Shown here: positions 23,166-33,478 of the stretch, piece after piece
How positions within the stretch are numbered: position 1 is the first letter of the stretch
Layout: the number at the start of each line of letters is the position of its first letter
Assembly (NCBI GenBank): GCA_029582265.1
Contig: CM055823.1
Location: 5,642,001-5,706,000 of the forward strand
Direction: 5' to 3'
DNA from: Zoroaster sp. YZ-2022
Lineage: Eukaryota; Echinodermata; Asteroidea; Forcipulatida; Zoroasteridae
Length of the DNA: 64,000 nucleotides
The notes under the pieces: model-generated
Databases searched by the model: none
The model's input: the letters and a program-made list of their open reading frames with translations, nothing else
Told to the model about the DNA's origin: nothing
Program-made: the position numbers and the translations under genes

Positions 23166-24084
23166 TAGTAGTAGTAGTATATTACATGTACATGTACTAA
23201 AATGTTACGTTACAATCACTCTAAATATTGCTACAATCACTCTAAATATTGCTACAATATTCATTCGTTTGGATAAGACAGATTGCGAATAATAAATAAA
23301 CTTCACCAAACATACCTCGCGAATTAACGCAAGGCGTTCAAATTATCTTTGTGGATATGGTATGATGTTTTAAACCGTTCGGGAAAAATAGCCAAATACG
23401 GAAGCTTAAATGACCATCCGTGTTACTTAGATTATTTATCATGGAAAGACGGAATAGTTATCTTGAAAAGTAACACTGATTGCCTTTGTCTTTCCATGAT
23501 AAAGAAAACCTCTGTAACTCGGAAATATGGATGGTCATTATTAAGCTTCCGTAGCCAAATGATTGACCGTATTCAATTTTTGCTATTAAAGTCCGGCATG
23601 ATGGAAAAAAATACGACAAGGAATACAGTGCTGGAGATGATACAGAGATCAAAAAGGAGATGTTGTAACCAAAATGTTTGAAAGACGATGAGAAATTTAC
23701 GACATAGAAAGTTACGCAAACTGACTTAAATTTATTTTAGGAAAAAGGAGAGTACACTTGACATAAAATCATTCTCCACGCAACCTCGATTTTTTTTTAT
23801 TCCAAGCGCTTGGATAATTACATTATTCCACTGCGTGTTTAGGACATTGTTTCTTAAAAAATTGCTTCGTGCACACATTATTAGCCTAACTGTTAAAACA
23901 TTTGTTTTAGTATTTCAAACACCAGTAAATCAACATAGCCCACACTATACCAAAACAAAAAATTAATGAGGATACACCCCTCTTATTACTATTATTATAC
24001 ATTTCTGGTTAAATGAAACCAATTACTCCAAAAGCACACTTAAGTACTGTATAGCTATAAGCCTGCGGAAACCTGTAAACTGTG
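23166..24084. other. Gene-free stretch with one foldback element
   Basis: Positions 23399-23551 form an inverted repeat (cggaagcttaaatgaccatc against its complement at the other end). Otherwise I saw nothing. Confidence 0.5.
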
Positions 24085-24290
24085 AACCAGGGTAAACCTT
24101 TGCTTCGTTTACATTTATACTCTAATAATCTAGTCCTTGGGACCTACGGCTTAAAGTCTCACCCGAATGACACAAAGTGCTCAAAGTCAGAAGCACCACG
24201 ATCAACCTGGCCGGGATTTGAACCCACAACGCCAGAACATGCGTCCGATGCACAAGACCGCTCGGCCACGAAACTCCATCAACACTTTAA
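24085..24290 (-). mobile_element. tRNA-derived SINE head
   Basis: On the minus strand it reads gtggccgagcggtcttgtgc (A box) and then gggttcaaatcccggccagg (B box). It lacks a clear tail and differs in body from the SINE at 2228. Confidence 0.7.
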
Positions 24291-24689
24291 GTGTAACATT
24301 TTTTTATTTTGGGTAAAATCTCAGTGTTGCCAAAAGAGTAGACATTTGTTGGTCACTGATGGCCGTCCATGCAAAATAACGCTCAATGGTTACAATATAC
24401 AAGGGAGGTAGGTACACGGCAACAATTCTCCGACAGGCACGTGTGTGCAGGCACCTTCGTACGGTCAAGAACAGACCAACAGTGAATTAAGACTTTGGCA
24501 TCCTCCTCCTTGCAACACAATTATATAGATAACTGCTTATTTGTCGTTGTTCTTTCTGGTACACCGTATATTAATCTCTTCTTGGAAGAAGTGATGGCTC
24601 CGAGAAGAGCCTGTTGGTTTGTTCTCTAGCCGTCGTCAGGAGACTGTTTATTTACTGATGAACTGAGATACCTAGTTTTAAGAGGAATT

Positions 24690-25609
24690 CTACTTTATTA
24701 ACCAAAACCCGTATTTCTCGAGTGTTTTTACTTTCTCGTCATGTCCAAGAATATAACTCAAATGGACAACAATGGTGTCATTGTTTTTCTCTTTCCAACC
24801 TTTTGTTTGGAAATACCGCTGACCATCTGGGAACTGACTAGCAGATAGTATTTTCACCTTCAATCCGTTAATATGTTTATTTGATATTAAACTGTTCATA
24901 ACCCTCTGATCTGGCGTTCCCTTTTTCGTTGTTGCCAACAAATGCGCCCATTCCTTAACAAAGTTAATTGTGTTGTTTGTGGGTTTATAATAGACAAAAC
25001 CATCACAAAACCAGTATTTAGGGGCTGTGAACTCATTATGCAGGGCAATGTCAAAATCCCACTGGACGTTTATCAATGGATCATGGAACCAGTAAGTATC
25101 AACATCAACAAAAAGCACTTGGTATCCCTTCTCAAGAAACGACAACACGTAAGCAGGGCGTTTGTTCACTAATTTGTTGTACATATCTGTGTTTACCATC
25201 AGCTTTTCTGAGGTCGTCTGGCCCGAATTTGTTCTCTGAACATGAAGCCCTGGTTGGGATTTGGCTCTCTTAGATAACGCTTGGTAGGACTGTTCGTCTT
25301 CGGCGATTACCGTGATGTTAGGACACGCCCGTGTTATCTTGATACTCTCCAGCATGTTCTCAGTCACATCGAGGAATCCAGCATTCGTTGAGGTTAACAC
25401 GATGGTATTGGCTCTGTTGTTAATTTCAGCCTGGGTACACTGTAATGACATCAAATGAGCGATAGCATATCTCACCACACCCTCCGTAACAATGGTTTTA
25501 TGTCCTTGAAGGCTGGCCGTAGACGGTTGATCTTGCTCAGGAACAGTTACAGATTTGACCATGCCCTCATTAGGTAACGGTGTTTGCAATGTTGAAATTT
25601 GTGGGTCAA
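24690..25609 (-). CDS. Glycosyltransferase copy B, exon 2 (stem and catalytic domain)
   Basis: This is the paralogue of copy A in the nucleotide-diphospho-sugar transferase family, predicted to act in the Golgi lumen. The acceptor is at 25610-25611 and the stop at 24690-24692. The stem has only one QGHKTIVTEGVV module. The catalytic motifs are LFVDVDTYWFHDPL (DxD), CDGFVYYK and HLSYILGHDEKV. With exon 1 at 39385-39490 the product is 341 residues. From about 25146 to 25609 it is roughly 97% identical to copy A in DNA, while 24690-25145 is far more diverged. The intron of about 13.8 kb holds a whole Gypsy element, so correct splicing must span that. Substrate unknown. Confidence 0.87.
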
Positions 25610-26317
25610 CTGTAAATAAGATTTAAAAAAAGTGAAATTGTGGTCAATATTTTGTTCTTCATGTTTATACTCTGCAGTATGGGTTTCATATTTGACACAC
25701 TTCGGGAAGACCGGTTTCATGAGCAATTGGCTGATCTGGGGGAGAGTAGGGGGTAGGTTGTCAACTAACTCTCCCTGAGGCAGCTTGTTCGGTAATTAAT
25801 CAACGGGATGTGAACTACAATTCTGGTCAGAATTACGTCGAATGCTTGTATCCCCGTGCTATGCACATGAAACATTTTGCGCGACTAGGCACTGTCATTG
25901 GTCACGAGAATAGGACCATACTTAAAGCGCAGTCATTTGGGGTTTATTACAAAATAAAAATGAAACTTTTCTATAAATGTTTGAGAATTATTCTGAGTAA
26001 AAAACTGCGAGCCGCGCTAAGTTTTTTGGGCTCTATTCACGTGACCAGTGGCAGCACTCAGCGCCAATGTACTGCATGCATATCCCGCTGGCCCGATTTT
26101 ATAGAGCCGCTTAGCAGAGAATTCTATTTTGCACACAAAAACACTAAAATAACCTTATATTAATATTAATAGCCGATGAATTACAGGCAATGCATTCAGA
26201 AACGTACTGTAGACATGCATTTAATTTATTAATCCTAATGGCTCATGCATTCCATTTTGTTAAACACCATAACATGTTGGCTACTGCATAAAATTATATG
26301 CTTAGGCCTAATGGTAT
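25610..26317. repeat. Intron of copy B, proximal part
   Basis: 25610-25935 matches the copy A intron (10270-10610), including ctgatctgggggagagtagg. The rest to 26317 has no counterpart in the short intron of copy A and no recognised content. Confidence 0.7.
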
Positions 26318-26791
26318 TGTAGCGAAAACGATCGCTGATGGCGCTGTTTAGCGCGCGTAATGTTAATTAGGTCAATGTTACAAAGTGCGCGTGTGTGCCT
26401 CAGATCCAGGGACTACTAACTGTTTAAAGTTATACTGTAATTTCTTAATTGTGCAGGCTAGGTGTTCCCGCCGAACAAGTTTAGAGTTAGTTCTAGTTCT
26501 GACTTCGACAGCAAACAGTGAACATCATCTACATTATTAATGATAAGTTCAATAGTTGTAACTCCATCATTTCGGCGGGAACAACTGGTAATAATGTAAG
26601 TTGATTATTATAAATGTATATGCAGTTAGTTTCTTGAAACAGAAGAGAATCAGCTAGTTCCAAGTTAAACCTTAAATCCTTGGTGTCCGTTTGATTTATT
26701 TATTGGTGTCTGTCCGTTTCCGTTAACTGTTTTAAGCCAGATTTCAAGCCCGTACATAAAAAGTCCTTAGATCGCGACGGTGCGCGTTACA
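26318..26791 (+). repeat. 5' LTR
   Basis: 474 bp, TG...CA. Compared with the 3' LTR it differs mainly by small indels (near 26395, 26415 and 26500), apart from the nested insertion in the 3' copy. The primer-binding region begins just after it with tggtggcagcgttgtgg. The tRNA was not identified. Confidence 0.92.
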
Positions 26792-26861
26792 TTGGTGGCA
26801 GCGTTGTGGATTGAGCTTTGGCTAAATCAGTTAGTTTGCATTGAATTTGGGGATAATTCTT

Positions 26862-27238
26862 ACCGAGCCGTGGTGAAGTTCTCAACCGGGGAATAAACGA
26901 CCAAGTAACGGCAGTGGTGTTTACCGAGCCGTGGGGAAGTTCTCAACCGGACAGAAAGCGACGCAGAACGGCAGAGGTGTTTACTGAGCCGCGGTGAAGT
27001 TCTCAACCGGGGAATAAACGACCAAGTAACGGCAGTGGTGTTTACCGAGCCGTGGGGAAGTTCTCAACCGGGGAATAAACGACCAAGTAACGGCAGTGGT
27101 GTTTACCGAGCCGTGGGGAAGTTCTCAACCGGACAGAAAGCGACGCAGAACGGCAGAGGTGTTTACTGAGCCGCGGTGAAGTTCTCAATCAGGGGAATAA
27201 ACGACCAAGTAACGGCAGTGGTGTAAACCGAGCCGTGG
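26862..27238 (+). repeat. 61-bp tandem repeats in the Gypsy leader
   Basis: Six units of about 61 bp start accgagccgtgg. Two types differ in the middle (gggaataaacgacc or gacagaaagcgacgc). They repeat as the triplet a-b-a', twice, a higher-order period of about 183 bp. They lie between the LTR and the gag start. Confidence 0.9.
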
Positions 27239-27267
27239 TCCTTAACCCATGATTATAGACTAAGTCA

Positions 27268-27366
27268 GATTCATCCGCCACCCTATTCATCCGCCCGGAT
27301 TCATCCGCCCGGATTCATCCGCCCGGATTCATCCGCCCGGATTCATCCGCCCGGATTCATCCGCCT
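27268..27366 (+). repeat. 14-bp tandem repeat in the Gypsy leader
   Basis: About six copies of gattcatccgcccg, the first ones imperfect, just upstream of gag. Confidence 0.93.
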
Positions 27367-27442
27367 GTGCAGAGAAATATAATTCTTAAGTTAGCCTATG
27401 TACAGTGAATAATAATTAGGGTTAATTGGCAGTTAGTTTACA

Positions 27443-29461
27443 ATGGAGGGACAAGGCACAAGGCTAGATTTGTTTAATGTTCTCGAGAGGGAGTATAGAA
27501 GGGTGAGCCAGGAAATAGAAAACTTGTCACGAAGTCTGAGTTCAGAATTGGCTTCTCAACACCGTAATGGCATTCAAGACAATACCATAATAAACGGTGG
27601 GCGGGTAGATACTGGGATTCTAACGGGCGTAACTGGTTCCCCTGATAATCCATTGGTTTCTGTAACGGAGAAAGGCGACATCCACCGTATAGATGACAAA
27701 CAACGTGGGTACACAGAAACAAGTTGTGGTGAGGCATTGGCACCTAAGATAATCAGGAATGGGTCAACTAGTTGGTGGGACTCGGGGATAGGAAAGGATA
27801 TTCCCAGACAGAGGGACCAGGAGATATCTATGGGACTAGACACTGCCCGTCGTACGTTTTGGTCCGAGGCCGAACAGACTAGGGATTTTCTGAAAATGAA
27901 TGAAGACATTCATACTGTCCCACTACCTAGCCAAAATGTTTCATCAGAACCGTTGATGGGAGAAAATATGGTGGGTAATAATCGTGGGGAATATTCCTTC
28001 TGGCCAGACTCAGAATTGCTTAACCCAGACCGTACTGAAAACAAACAGCAATATACAGAGGTTTTCCCTAACAGTCTTGTTGGAAAGATTCAGCAGAAAA
28101 CCCAATTAGGCCTACCCAAGGATAGCGTACTACCCCATGTGGGAGATCCGCGTTGGCAAGAACCCAAGAATCATGGTAGAGGGCGCCCTAGTGTAATACC
28201 GAAGTCAAATATAGATCAGAGAGGGTTCCCAATCCTTCCAGCCGTGACGTCAACGGTCCCACAATTTAAGCCACACCCTGACGGAAATCTAGCTGACATA
28301 TGGGTAGAAAATAAGGGGGTGAACAGCAGCAGGGCGGTGTCCACCGTACACGAAAATACTGGTTGGCCGGTGCACGCCCAACCGTGGTCTACACGGCAAC
28401 ATCCAGTCCAACCGGGCATCGGGGTTAAACAGTTGGGAGATCAAACTCCAAATCTGTCCCCAATAGTGTCAAAAGTCCCTCAGCCATTGACTACCCATGC
28501 AAATAACGAAAAGATGAATGATGTTCCCTTAACATCAATACAGTTAACCCACAAAGTGGCGACTGATGATACTGGTGAACCCAGGGCTAGAGGGGTCCAG
28601 CATGGGAAGGAACGGCCAGTAATAAAACCTGATCGCTATGATGGGAAAGGCCCATGGGATTCGTATATCAAACACTTTGAGTTGTGTGCTTCAATCAATG
28701 GTTGGGATGACGTGACAAAGTGCCAATACCTTGCTGTATTGCTAACAGGTTCGGCCCAACAAATTCTTGGAACTCTCCAGAGTGAGGCAAAGGACTATCA
28801 CAAGCTAGTCACATCACTGCAGGCCCGGTTCGACCCAACGGGGAGGAAGGAGCTACATCGGGCGCAGCTCAGAAACCGTCGCCAGAAACTTTCGGAAAGT
28901 TTGGTTGAGTTGGCTGAAGATATACGGCATCTTGTGGATAAAGTTTATACTGACTTGCCGGTGGACAGTCGAGATAGGATGGGCCGTGACCATTTCTTGG
29001 ATGCCTTGCAGGACGGAGAAACGAGGATAAGAATTATACAAATGCGGACGAACACCCTCGATGAGGCAGTAGCGGCTGCAGTGGAACTTGAGGCTCTGAA
29101 TAAAGCGGAGAAGGAACGCCGTTCTTCAGATCTTAAGAAGCTGCGGAGTGCGACTGTTGATGCTGTACAGGTAGAAAAACCCATTGTGGAGATCAACCCT
29201 GGAATGACGGAAATACAACAACAGCTTGCTAAGATGATGGAGCAAATGAAAAGGCTCGAGAAACAAGTGCATACCGGACAAACTGCATGGAAGAACAAAA
29301 AGAACGTGCAAAAGAAAGGTCCACAATGCTACAACTGCCAAGAGTTTGGTCACATCAAAGCAAATTGCCCCGAGTTGGCGGGAAAGGAAATCAATGAGAA
29401 AGGGGAGAGAAGTTTAAACCAAGGAGCAAAGAGCGCTCAACCGAAACAGGGAAACTACTAG
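27443..29461 (+). CDS. gag: Gypsy gag polyprotein
   Basis: The structural protein of the retrotransposon, predicted to package its RNA into cytoplasmic particles. It is 672 residues and starts at the first ATG after the leader repeats. The N-terminal ~380 residues are long, polar and of no recognised fold. From about residue 390 comes the conserved retrotransposon gag core (DRYDGKGPWDSYIKHFELC and onward). A CCHC zinc knuckle, CYNCQEFGHIKANCPE, lies at about residues 629-644. The frame is intact. Close to its end it carries a TTTAAAC heptamer in phase for -1 frameshifting into pol. The extended N-terminal part is longer than in many Gypsy gags. Confidence 0.93.
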   Translation: MEGQGTRLDLFNVLEREYRRVSQEIENLSRSLSSELASQHRNGIQDNTIINGGRVDTGILTGVTGSPDNPLVSVTEKGDIHRIDDKQRGYTETSCGEALAPKIIRNGSTSWWDSGIGKDIPRQRDQEISMGLDTARRTFWSEAEQTRDFLKMNEDIHTVPLPSQNVSSEPLMGENMVGNNRGEYSFWPDSELLNPDRTENKQQYTEVFPNSLVGKIQQKTQLGLPKDSVLPHVGDPRWQEPKNHGRGRPSVIPKSNIDQRGFPILPAVTSTVPQFKPHPDGNLADIWVENKGVNSSRAVSTVHENTGWPVHAQPWSTRQHPVQPGIGVKQLGDQTPNLSPIVSKVPQPLTTHANNEKMNDVPLTSIQLTHKVATDDTGEPRARGVQHGKERPVIKPDRYDGKGPWDSYIKHFELCASINGWDDVTKCQYLAVLLTGSAQQILGTLQSEAKDYHKLVTSLQARFDPTGRKELHRAQLRNRRQKLSESLVELAEDIRHLVDKVYTDLPVDSRDRMGRDHFLDALQDGETRIRIIQMRTNTLDEAVAAAVELEALNKAEKERRSSDLKKLRSATVDAVQVEKPIVEINPGMTEIQQQLAKMMEQMKRLEKQVHTGQTAWKNKKNVQKKGPQCYNCQEFGHIKANCPELAGKEINEKGERSLNQGAKSAQPKQGNY

Positions 29462-30534
29462 AAGCTGTGCCTAAGGGCCAAGGGACAGCGGAAATCGAGG
29501 GGCCCGAAATAGATTTACCAACTGAGAACGTTGCTGCGGTGGTTGGTGAAGGGTTACACTTAGATGCATGTATGAAGGGGATGCATGTTGATGTATTAGT
29601 GGATACGGGGGCGACAGTGTCCTTACTGTCTGACAAGGTGGTGGAACAGTGGTCAAAAAGTGACAAGGAGTTGGTGATAAACACTGATATAAAGGTTCTA
29701 CTAGCAGACAACAAGGCCTTGGCTGTCGCTGGAGAGGTGGAAGCTGAATTGCAGCTTGCTGGGGTGAATGTTCGACACCGATTTATTGTTGCTTCGATAG
29801 GCAATGATGTTTTGCTTGGACTAGACTTCTTACGGAATGAGCAGTGTGTGATAGACGTCACAAATAAATGTCTGGAATGGGGAGGTTGTGTGCTGCCTCT
29901 GTGGGAGACAGCGGAGAGACAGCAGTGCTGTCGCGTTACGGTCACCGAAACGGTGGTGATCCCTCCTTGGACAGAAATGCTTATTGAAGGAAGTCTGGAA
30001 GGTGGTGATATGGTTGTACCGTGTGGGTTGGTTGAACCGACAGCCTCTATGGTGGAGAAAAACAATGTCATGGTAGCACCTTCGATAGTCAGTACTGGTA
30101 TCGGTTTAGTGCCCATACGCCTCATGAACCCGGGAGAAAATACAGTAACCCTTCATCAAGGAACGACAGCAGCCATGTTCTATGCGGTAGATGCTATCGG
30201 CCCCGAGATTGCTGTGACCAATGACAATAGTGATGTTGAGACAAAGTGTGTCAGAACAACATTTCAAACGAACGGCTTTGATAAGAAAGACGTCATTGTG
30301 CCCAGCCATCTAGAAGATCTCTACGAAAGATCATCGAGACAACTTACCGACCAGGAACGTTGTAAGTTAAAAGAATTGCTCATAAGATACCAGAGCCAGT
30401 ATTCTGCAAGGGAAGGTGACATTGGACACACTGAGATGGTCAAACATCGGATTGAGACAGAATTCAGTTCCCATAAAACAGCAGCCCAGACGGTTGCCAC
30501 TACATCAGAGAAGAGTCGCCGAGGCCGAGATTGA
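29398..30534 (+). CDS. pol: Gypsy pol, protease segment
   Basis: An open frame in the -1 register to gag that overlaps its last 64 nt. It begins after a stop at 29395-29397, so it has no start codon and needs frameshifting from gag. The aspartic protease active site is VLVDTGATVSLLS with the later LLGLDFL flap-region motif, the usual retropepsin layout. After that comes the linker toward RT. The frame runs out at 30534 in missense sequence because the RT continues in another frame from about 30465. It therefore ends in a break, not at a natural terminus. The function is processing of gag and pol precursors. Confidence 0.88.
   Translation, partial: ERGEKFKPRSKERSTETGKLLEAVPKGQGTAEIEGPEIDLPTENVAAVVGEGLHLDACMKGMHVDVLVDTGATVSLLSDKVVEQWSKSDKELVINTDIKVLLADNKALAVAGEVEAELQLAGVNVRHRFIVASIGNDVLLGLDFLRNEQCVIDVTNKCLEWGGCVLPLWETAERQQCCRVTVTETVVIPPWTEMLIEGSLEGGDMVVPCGLVEPTASMVEKNNVMVAPSIVSTGIGLVPIRLMNPGENTVTLHQGTTAAMFYAVDAIGPEIAVTNDNSDVETKCVRTTFQTNGFDKKDVIVPSHLEDLYERSSRQLTDQERCKLKELLIRYQSQYSAREGDIGHTEMVKHRIETEFSSHKTAAQTVATTSEKSRRGRD
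29413..29419 (+). promoter_or_regulatory. Probable -1 ribosomal frameshift site TTTAAAC
   Basis: In the gag frame the codons read agt tta aac, so the heptamer is T TTA AAC in the X XXY YYZ phase required for -1 slippage. The shift moves directly into the protease frame, which is open there. It lies about 40 nt before the gag stop. A downstream stimulatory structure was not established. Confidence 0.7.
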
Positions 30535-33478
30535 CTCAATGCTTAAAAGAGGCATCATCAAACCTGCTACTGGTCCATGGTCATCACCAATCGTCCTAGT
30601 GCGAAAAAAGGATGGAAAAGTGCGTTTTTGCGTAGATTACCGACGTTTAAACGCAGTTACACAGAAGGACGCGTATCCTATACCCCGCATAGACGATACG
30701 ATTGACACGCTATCCGGGTCCCAATTTTTCACAACTTTGGACCTCGCATCAGGGTATTGGCAGGTCCCAATGGATGATGACGATAAGGAGAAAACAGCAT
30801 TTTCTACGCCAAGCGGGTTCTATCAGTTTGAGGTCATGCCCTTTGGGCTGTGCAATGCGCCATCGACATTTGAGCGCCTCATGGATCGCGTATTGCGAGG
30901 GTTACAATGGCAAGTGTGTCTGGTGTATCTGGATGACGTCATTGTGTACAGTAGCACTTTCGATGAGCACATACAGCGTCTGGACCTTATTTTATGTCGG
31001 ATAAAAGAATCTGGTCTCAAACTGCAACCCAAGAAATGTCATATGCTACAGAAAGAAGTGGCATACCTCGGACATATCGTTTCCGCGGAGGGGGTGAAAA
31101 CGGATCCCGCGAAGATCCAGCAAGTGCAGAACTGGCCCAGTCCCACATCAGTCCGTGATGTGCGTAGCTTTCTGGGATTGGCCTCTTACTACAGGAGGTT
31201 TGTTCCAGGTTTTGCTAGATTAGCAAAACCGTTGCATAAGCTCACGGAGGCTGGCAGGCCATTTCGATGGACAGAGGAGAGTCAGCAGGCTTTCGACGAG
31301 TTGAAATCACGATTAGTTTCATCACCAATTTTAGCTTATCCTTCCCCAACTTCAATGTTCATAATAGATACAGACGCATGTGATTTTGGAATTGGAGCTG
31401 TATTGTCCCAGCAACAGAATGGCGAGGAAAGAGTTATAGCATACGCAAGTAGAGCCTTATCGAAAGCCGAAAGAAATTACTGTGTGACCAGAAAGGAGAT
31501 GCTGGCGGTGGTGTACTTTGTAAAGTATTTCCGTCCATATCTTTATGGACAACGGTTCCTGTTGAGGACAGACCATGGTGCTCTGAGATGGTTGTTTAAC
31601 TTTAAGGAACCGGTTGGCCAGGTGGCGAGGTGGCTGCAGCTCCTGGCAGAGTATAACTTCAGCATAGAACACCGTCCAGGCCGTCAGCACAATAATGCAG
31701 ATGCAATGTCGAGGATGCCTTGCAGCCAGTGTCAGCACCCCTGGGAACAACAATCGAGTATCTCACCACCATTTAATGTCGAAAAGAATGATTCGAACAT
31801 GATGGTAGACCATGGGGATGATGTTGAATCAGAGAAAGAAAATGAGGAATTACAACGTGCAGGATATGCCGTGACACAAGTGACAAGCTGTCGAACCATT
31901 ATGAAGGGCGTACAAGCCAATTGGCTTGAAGGAATGTCAAGATCACATCTTCGAAGTAAACAGTTAGAAGAACCGGTACTGCATACAGTCATCAACTGGC
32001 TAGAAACGGAAGAAACAAGACCAGGTTGGAAAGAAGTGTCAGCAGAAGGTCCTTGGCTGAAAACATTGTGGGGAGCCTGGAAGCAGTTGTCCCTTAGAGA
32101 AGGGGTGTTGTGTCGTAAATGGGAAGACGACACCGGGAAACAGATTCGCTATTTGCCGGTGATTCCGCAGGCAATACAAGGAGAAGTCCTCCGCCAATTG
32201 CACGACTCGCCCACAGGAGGTCATCTGGGGATCAAAAAGTTGTACGAGAAGGCAAGGTACCGATTCTACTGGCAAGGGATGAGAAGTTCTGTAAGGAACT
32301 GGGTTAGGCAATGCATTGAATGTGCCAAGCAGAAAATGCCAAACAAGACCAAAAGGGCACCACTTCAACAACAAATTTCTGGAATACCAATGGAGAGGGT
32401 GGCCATCGACATCACCGGTCCGTTTCCTGAAACAGAGGCTGGAAATCGATATATTGTAGTCATATCAGACTACTTTACTAAATGGACGGAAGCTTTTCCT
32501 GTGGCTTCTATTACTGCTGACATCATCGCCAACGTGTTAGTCAATGAGTTCATCTGCCGCTTTGGAGTGCCCAGAGTCCTGCATAGTGACCAGGGTAGGC
32601 AATTTGAGAGTGAGTTGTTTCGAAAGACGTGTGCTCTCCTGGGAATAGAAAAGACGAGGACTACGCCATATCACCCACAAAGTGATGGGCAAGTAGAGAG
32701 ATTTAATAGGACTCTCAAAGTGATGTTATCATCCTATACTTCCCAGAACCAGAAGGATTGGGATCTCCATGTTCCAACCATCATGATGGCATACCGTGCA
32801 TCGCCACAAGAAAGCACCGGTATGACCCCAAATATGCTAATGTTTGGTAGAGAGGTAGAGCTTCCTGTTGACCTTATATGTGGTGTACCGACACATAGTG
32901 AGTTAGCAGAGGTGCCAGACTATGTCACCGAATTAGAAAGGAGATTGGAAGTAGCTCATGACATAGCAAGAGACCATCTGAAAAGAGCGGCCTGTAGCCA
33001 ACGACGCAATTATGATCAGAAAGTAACCAATGAGACATATCAGGTTGGCGGGGTGGTGATGCTGAGGGTCATTGCAAAGCGGGTGGGTGTGTCCCCAAAA
33101 TTGCAACCAAAGTTTGACGGACCATATATAATTACCAAAATGTTAACAGACGTAGTAGTCCGAATAAAGAAAAGCCCCCGCCATAACTCTAAGGTTGTCC
33201 ACATCAACTTACTGAAACCTTTTCATGGGGATTTTGACCGGTCGTGGTTCGACCCACCGGAGGGAACCGGGAGCGATGGCAGAAATCAAAGTTCATCGTC
33301 AGAGATAGAACCTCAGTTGGTCACCGATAAGGACGGGCCAACTTGGAACGAGGACCACGAACAAGGTCAGGAAGGACTTGTGGCCAATTCTCCCATCAGT
33401 GAAGGCAATGAGCAGCTATCACACCCCCCAAGACGAACACGCAAACCCCCTGACCGGTTTGGGGAATGGTGTAAATAA
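30416..33478 (+). CDS. pol: Gypsy pol, reverse transcriptase-RNase H-integrase segment
   Basis: The meaningful sequence starts near 30465, and the listed open frame extends slightly further upstream out of register. RT: FCVDYRRLNAVTQKDAYPIP, LDLASGYWQVP, and the catalytic YLDD in VCLVYLDDVIVYS. RNase H: DTDACDFGIGAVLSQ and LRTDHGALRWL. Integrase: an HHCC zinc site (GGHLGIKKLY, then CIECAKQK) and the DDE triad in VAIDITGPFP, LHSDQGRQFES and QVERFNRTLK. A GPY/F-like KFDGPYIITK follows. Stop at 33476-33478. All catalytic residues looked for are present and there are no internal stops. It is +1 relative to the protease frame, so this copy cannot make a continuous pol without a further shift. Confidence 0.93.
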   Translation: MTLDTLRWSNIGLRQNSVPIKQQPRRLPLHQRRVAEAEIDSMLKRGIIKPATGPWSSPIVLVRKKDGKVRFCVDYRRLNAVTQKDAYPIPRIDDTIDTLSGSQFFTTLDLASGYWQVPMDDDDKEKTAFSTPSGFYQFEVMPFGLCNAPSTFERLMDRVLRGLQWQVCLVYLDDVIVYSSTFDEHIQRLDLILCRIKESGLKLQPKKCHMLQKEVAYLGHIVSAEGVKTDPAKIQQVQNWPSPTSVRDVRSFLGLASYYRRFVPGFARLAKPLHKLTEAGRPFRWTEESQQAFDELKSRLVSSPILAYPSPTSMFIIDTDACDFGIGAVLSQQQNGEERVIAYASRALSKAERNYCVTRKEMLAVVYFVKYFRPYLYGQRFLLRTDHGALRWLFNFKEPVGQVARWLQLLAEYNFSIEHRPGRQHNNADAMSRMPCSQCQHPWEQQSSISPPFNVEKNDSNMMVDHGDDVESEKENEELQRAGYAVTQVTSCRTIMKGVQANWLEGMSRSHLRSKQLEEPVLHTVINWLETEETRPGWKEVSAEGPWLKTLWGAWKQLSLREGVLCRKWEDDTGKQIRYLPVIPQAIQGEVLRQLHDSPTGGHLGIKKLYEKARYRFYWQGMRSSVRNWVRQCIECAKQKMPNKTKRAPLQQQISGIPMERVAIDITGPFPETEAGNRYIVVISDYFTKWTEAFPVASITADIIANVLVNEFICRFGVPRVLHSDQGRQFESELFRKTCALLGIEKTRTTPYHPQSDGQVERFNRTLKVMLSSYTSQNQKDWDLHVPTIMMAYRASPQESTGMTPNMLMFGREVELPVDLICGVPTHSELAEVPDYVTELERRLEVAHDIARDHLKRAACSQRRNYDQKVTNETYQVGGVVMLRVIAKRVGVSPKLQPKFDGPYIITKMLTDVVVRIKKSPRHNSKVVHINLLKPFHGDFDRSWFDPPEGTGSDGRNQSSSSEIEPQLVTDKDGPTWNEDHEQGQEGLVANSPISEGNEQLSHPPRRTRKPPDRFGEWCK

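Noticed and set aside
29391..30125. Antisense open frame of 244 codons across gag/pol
   Set aside because: It is a shadow of the protease frame with no recognisable domain.
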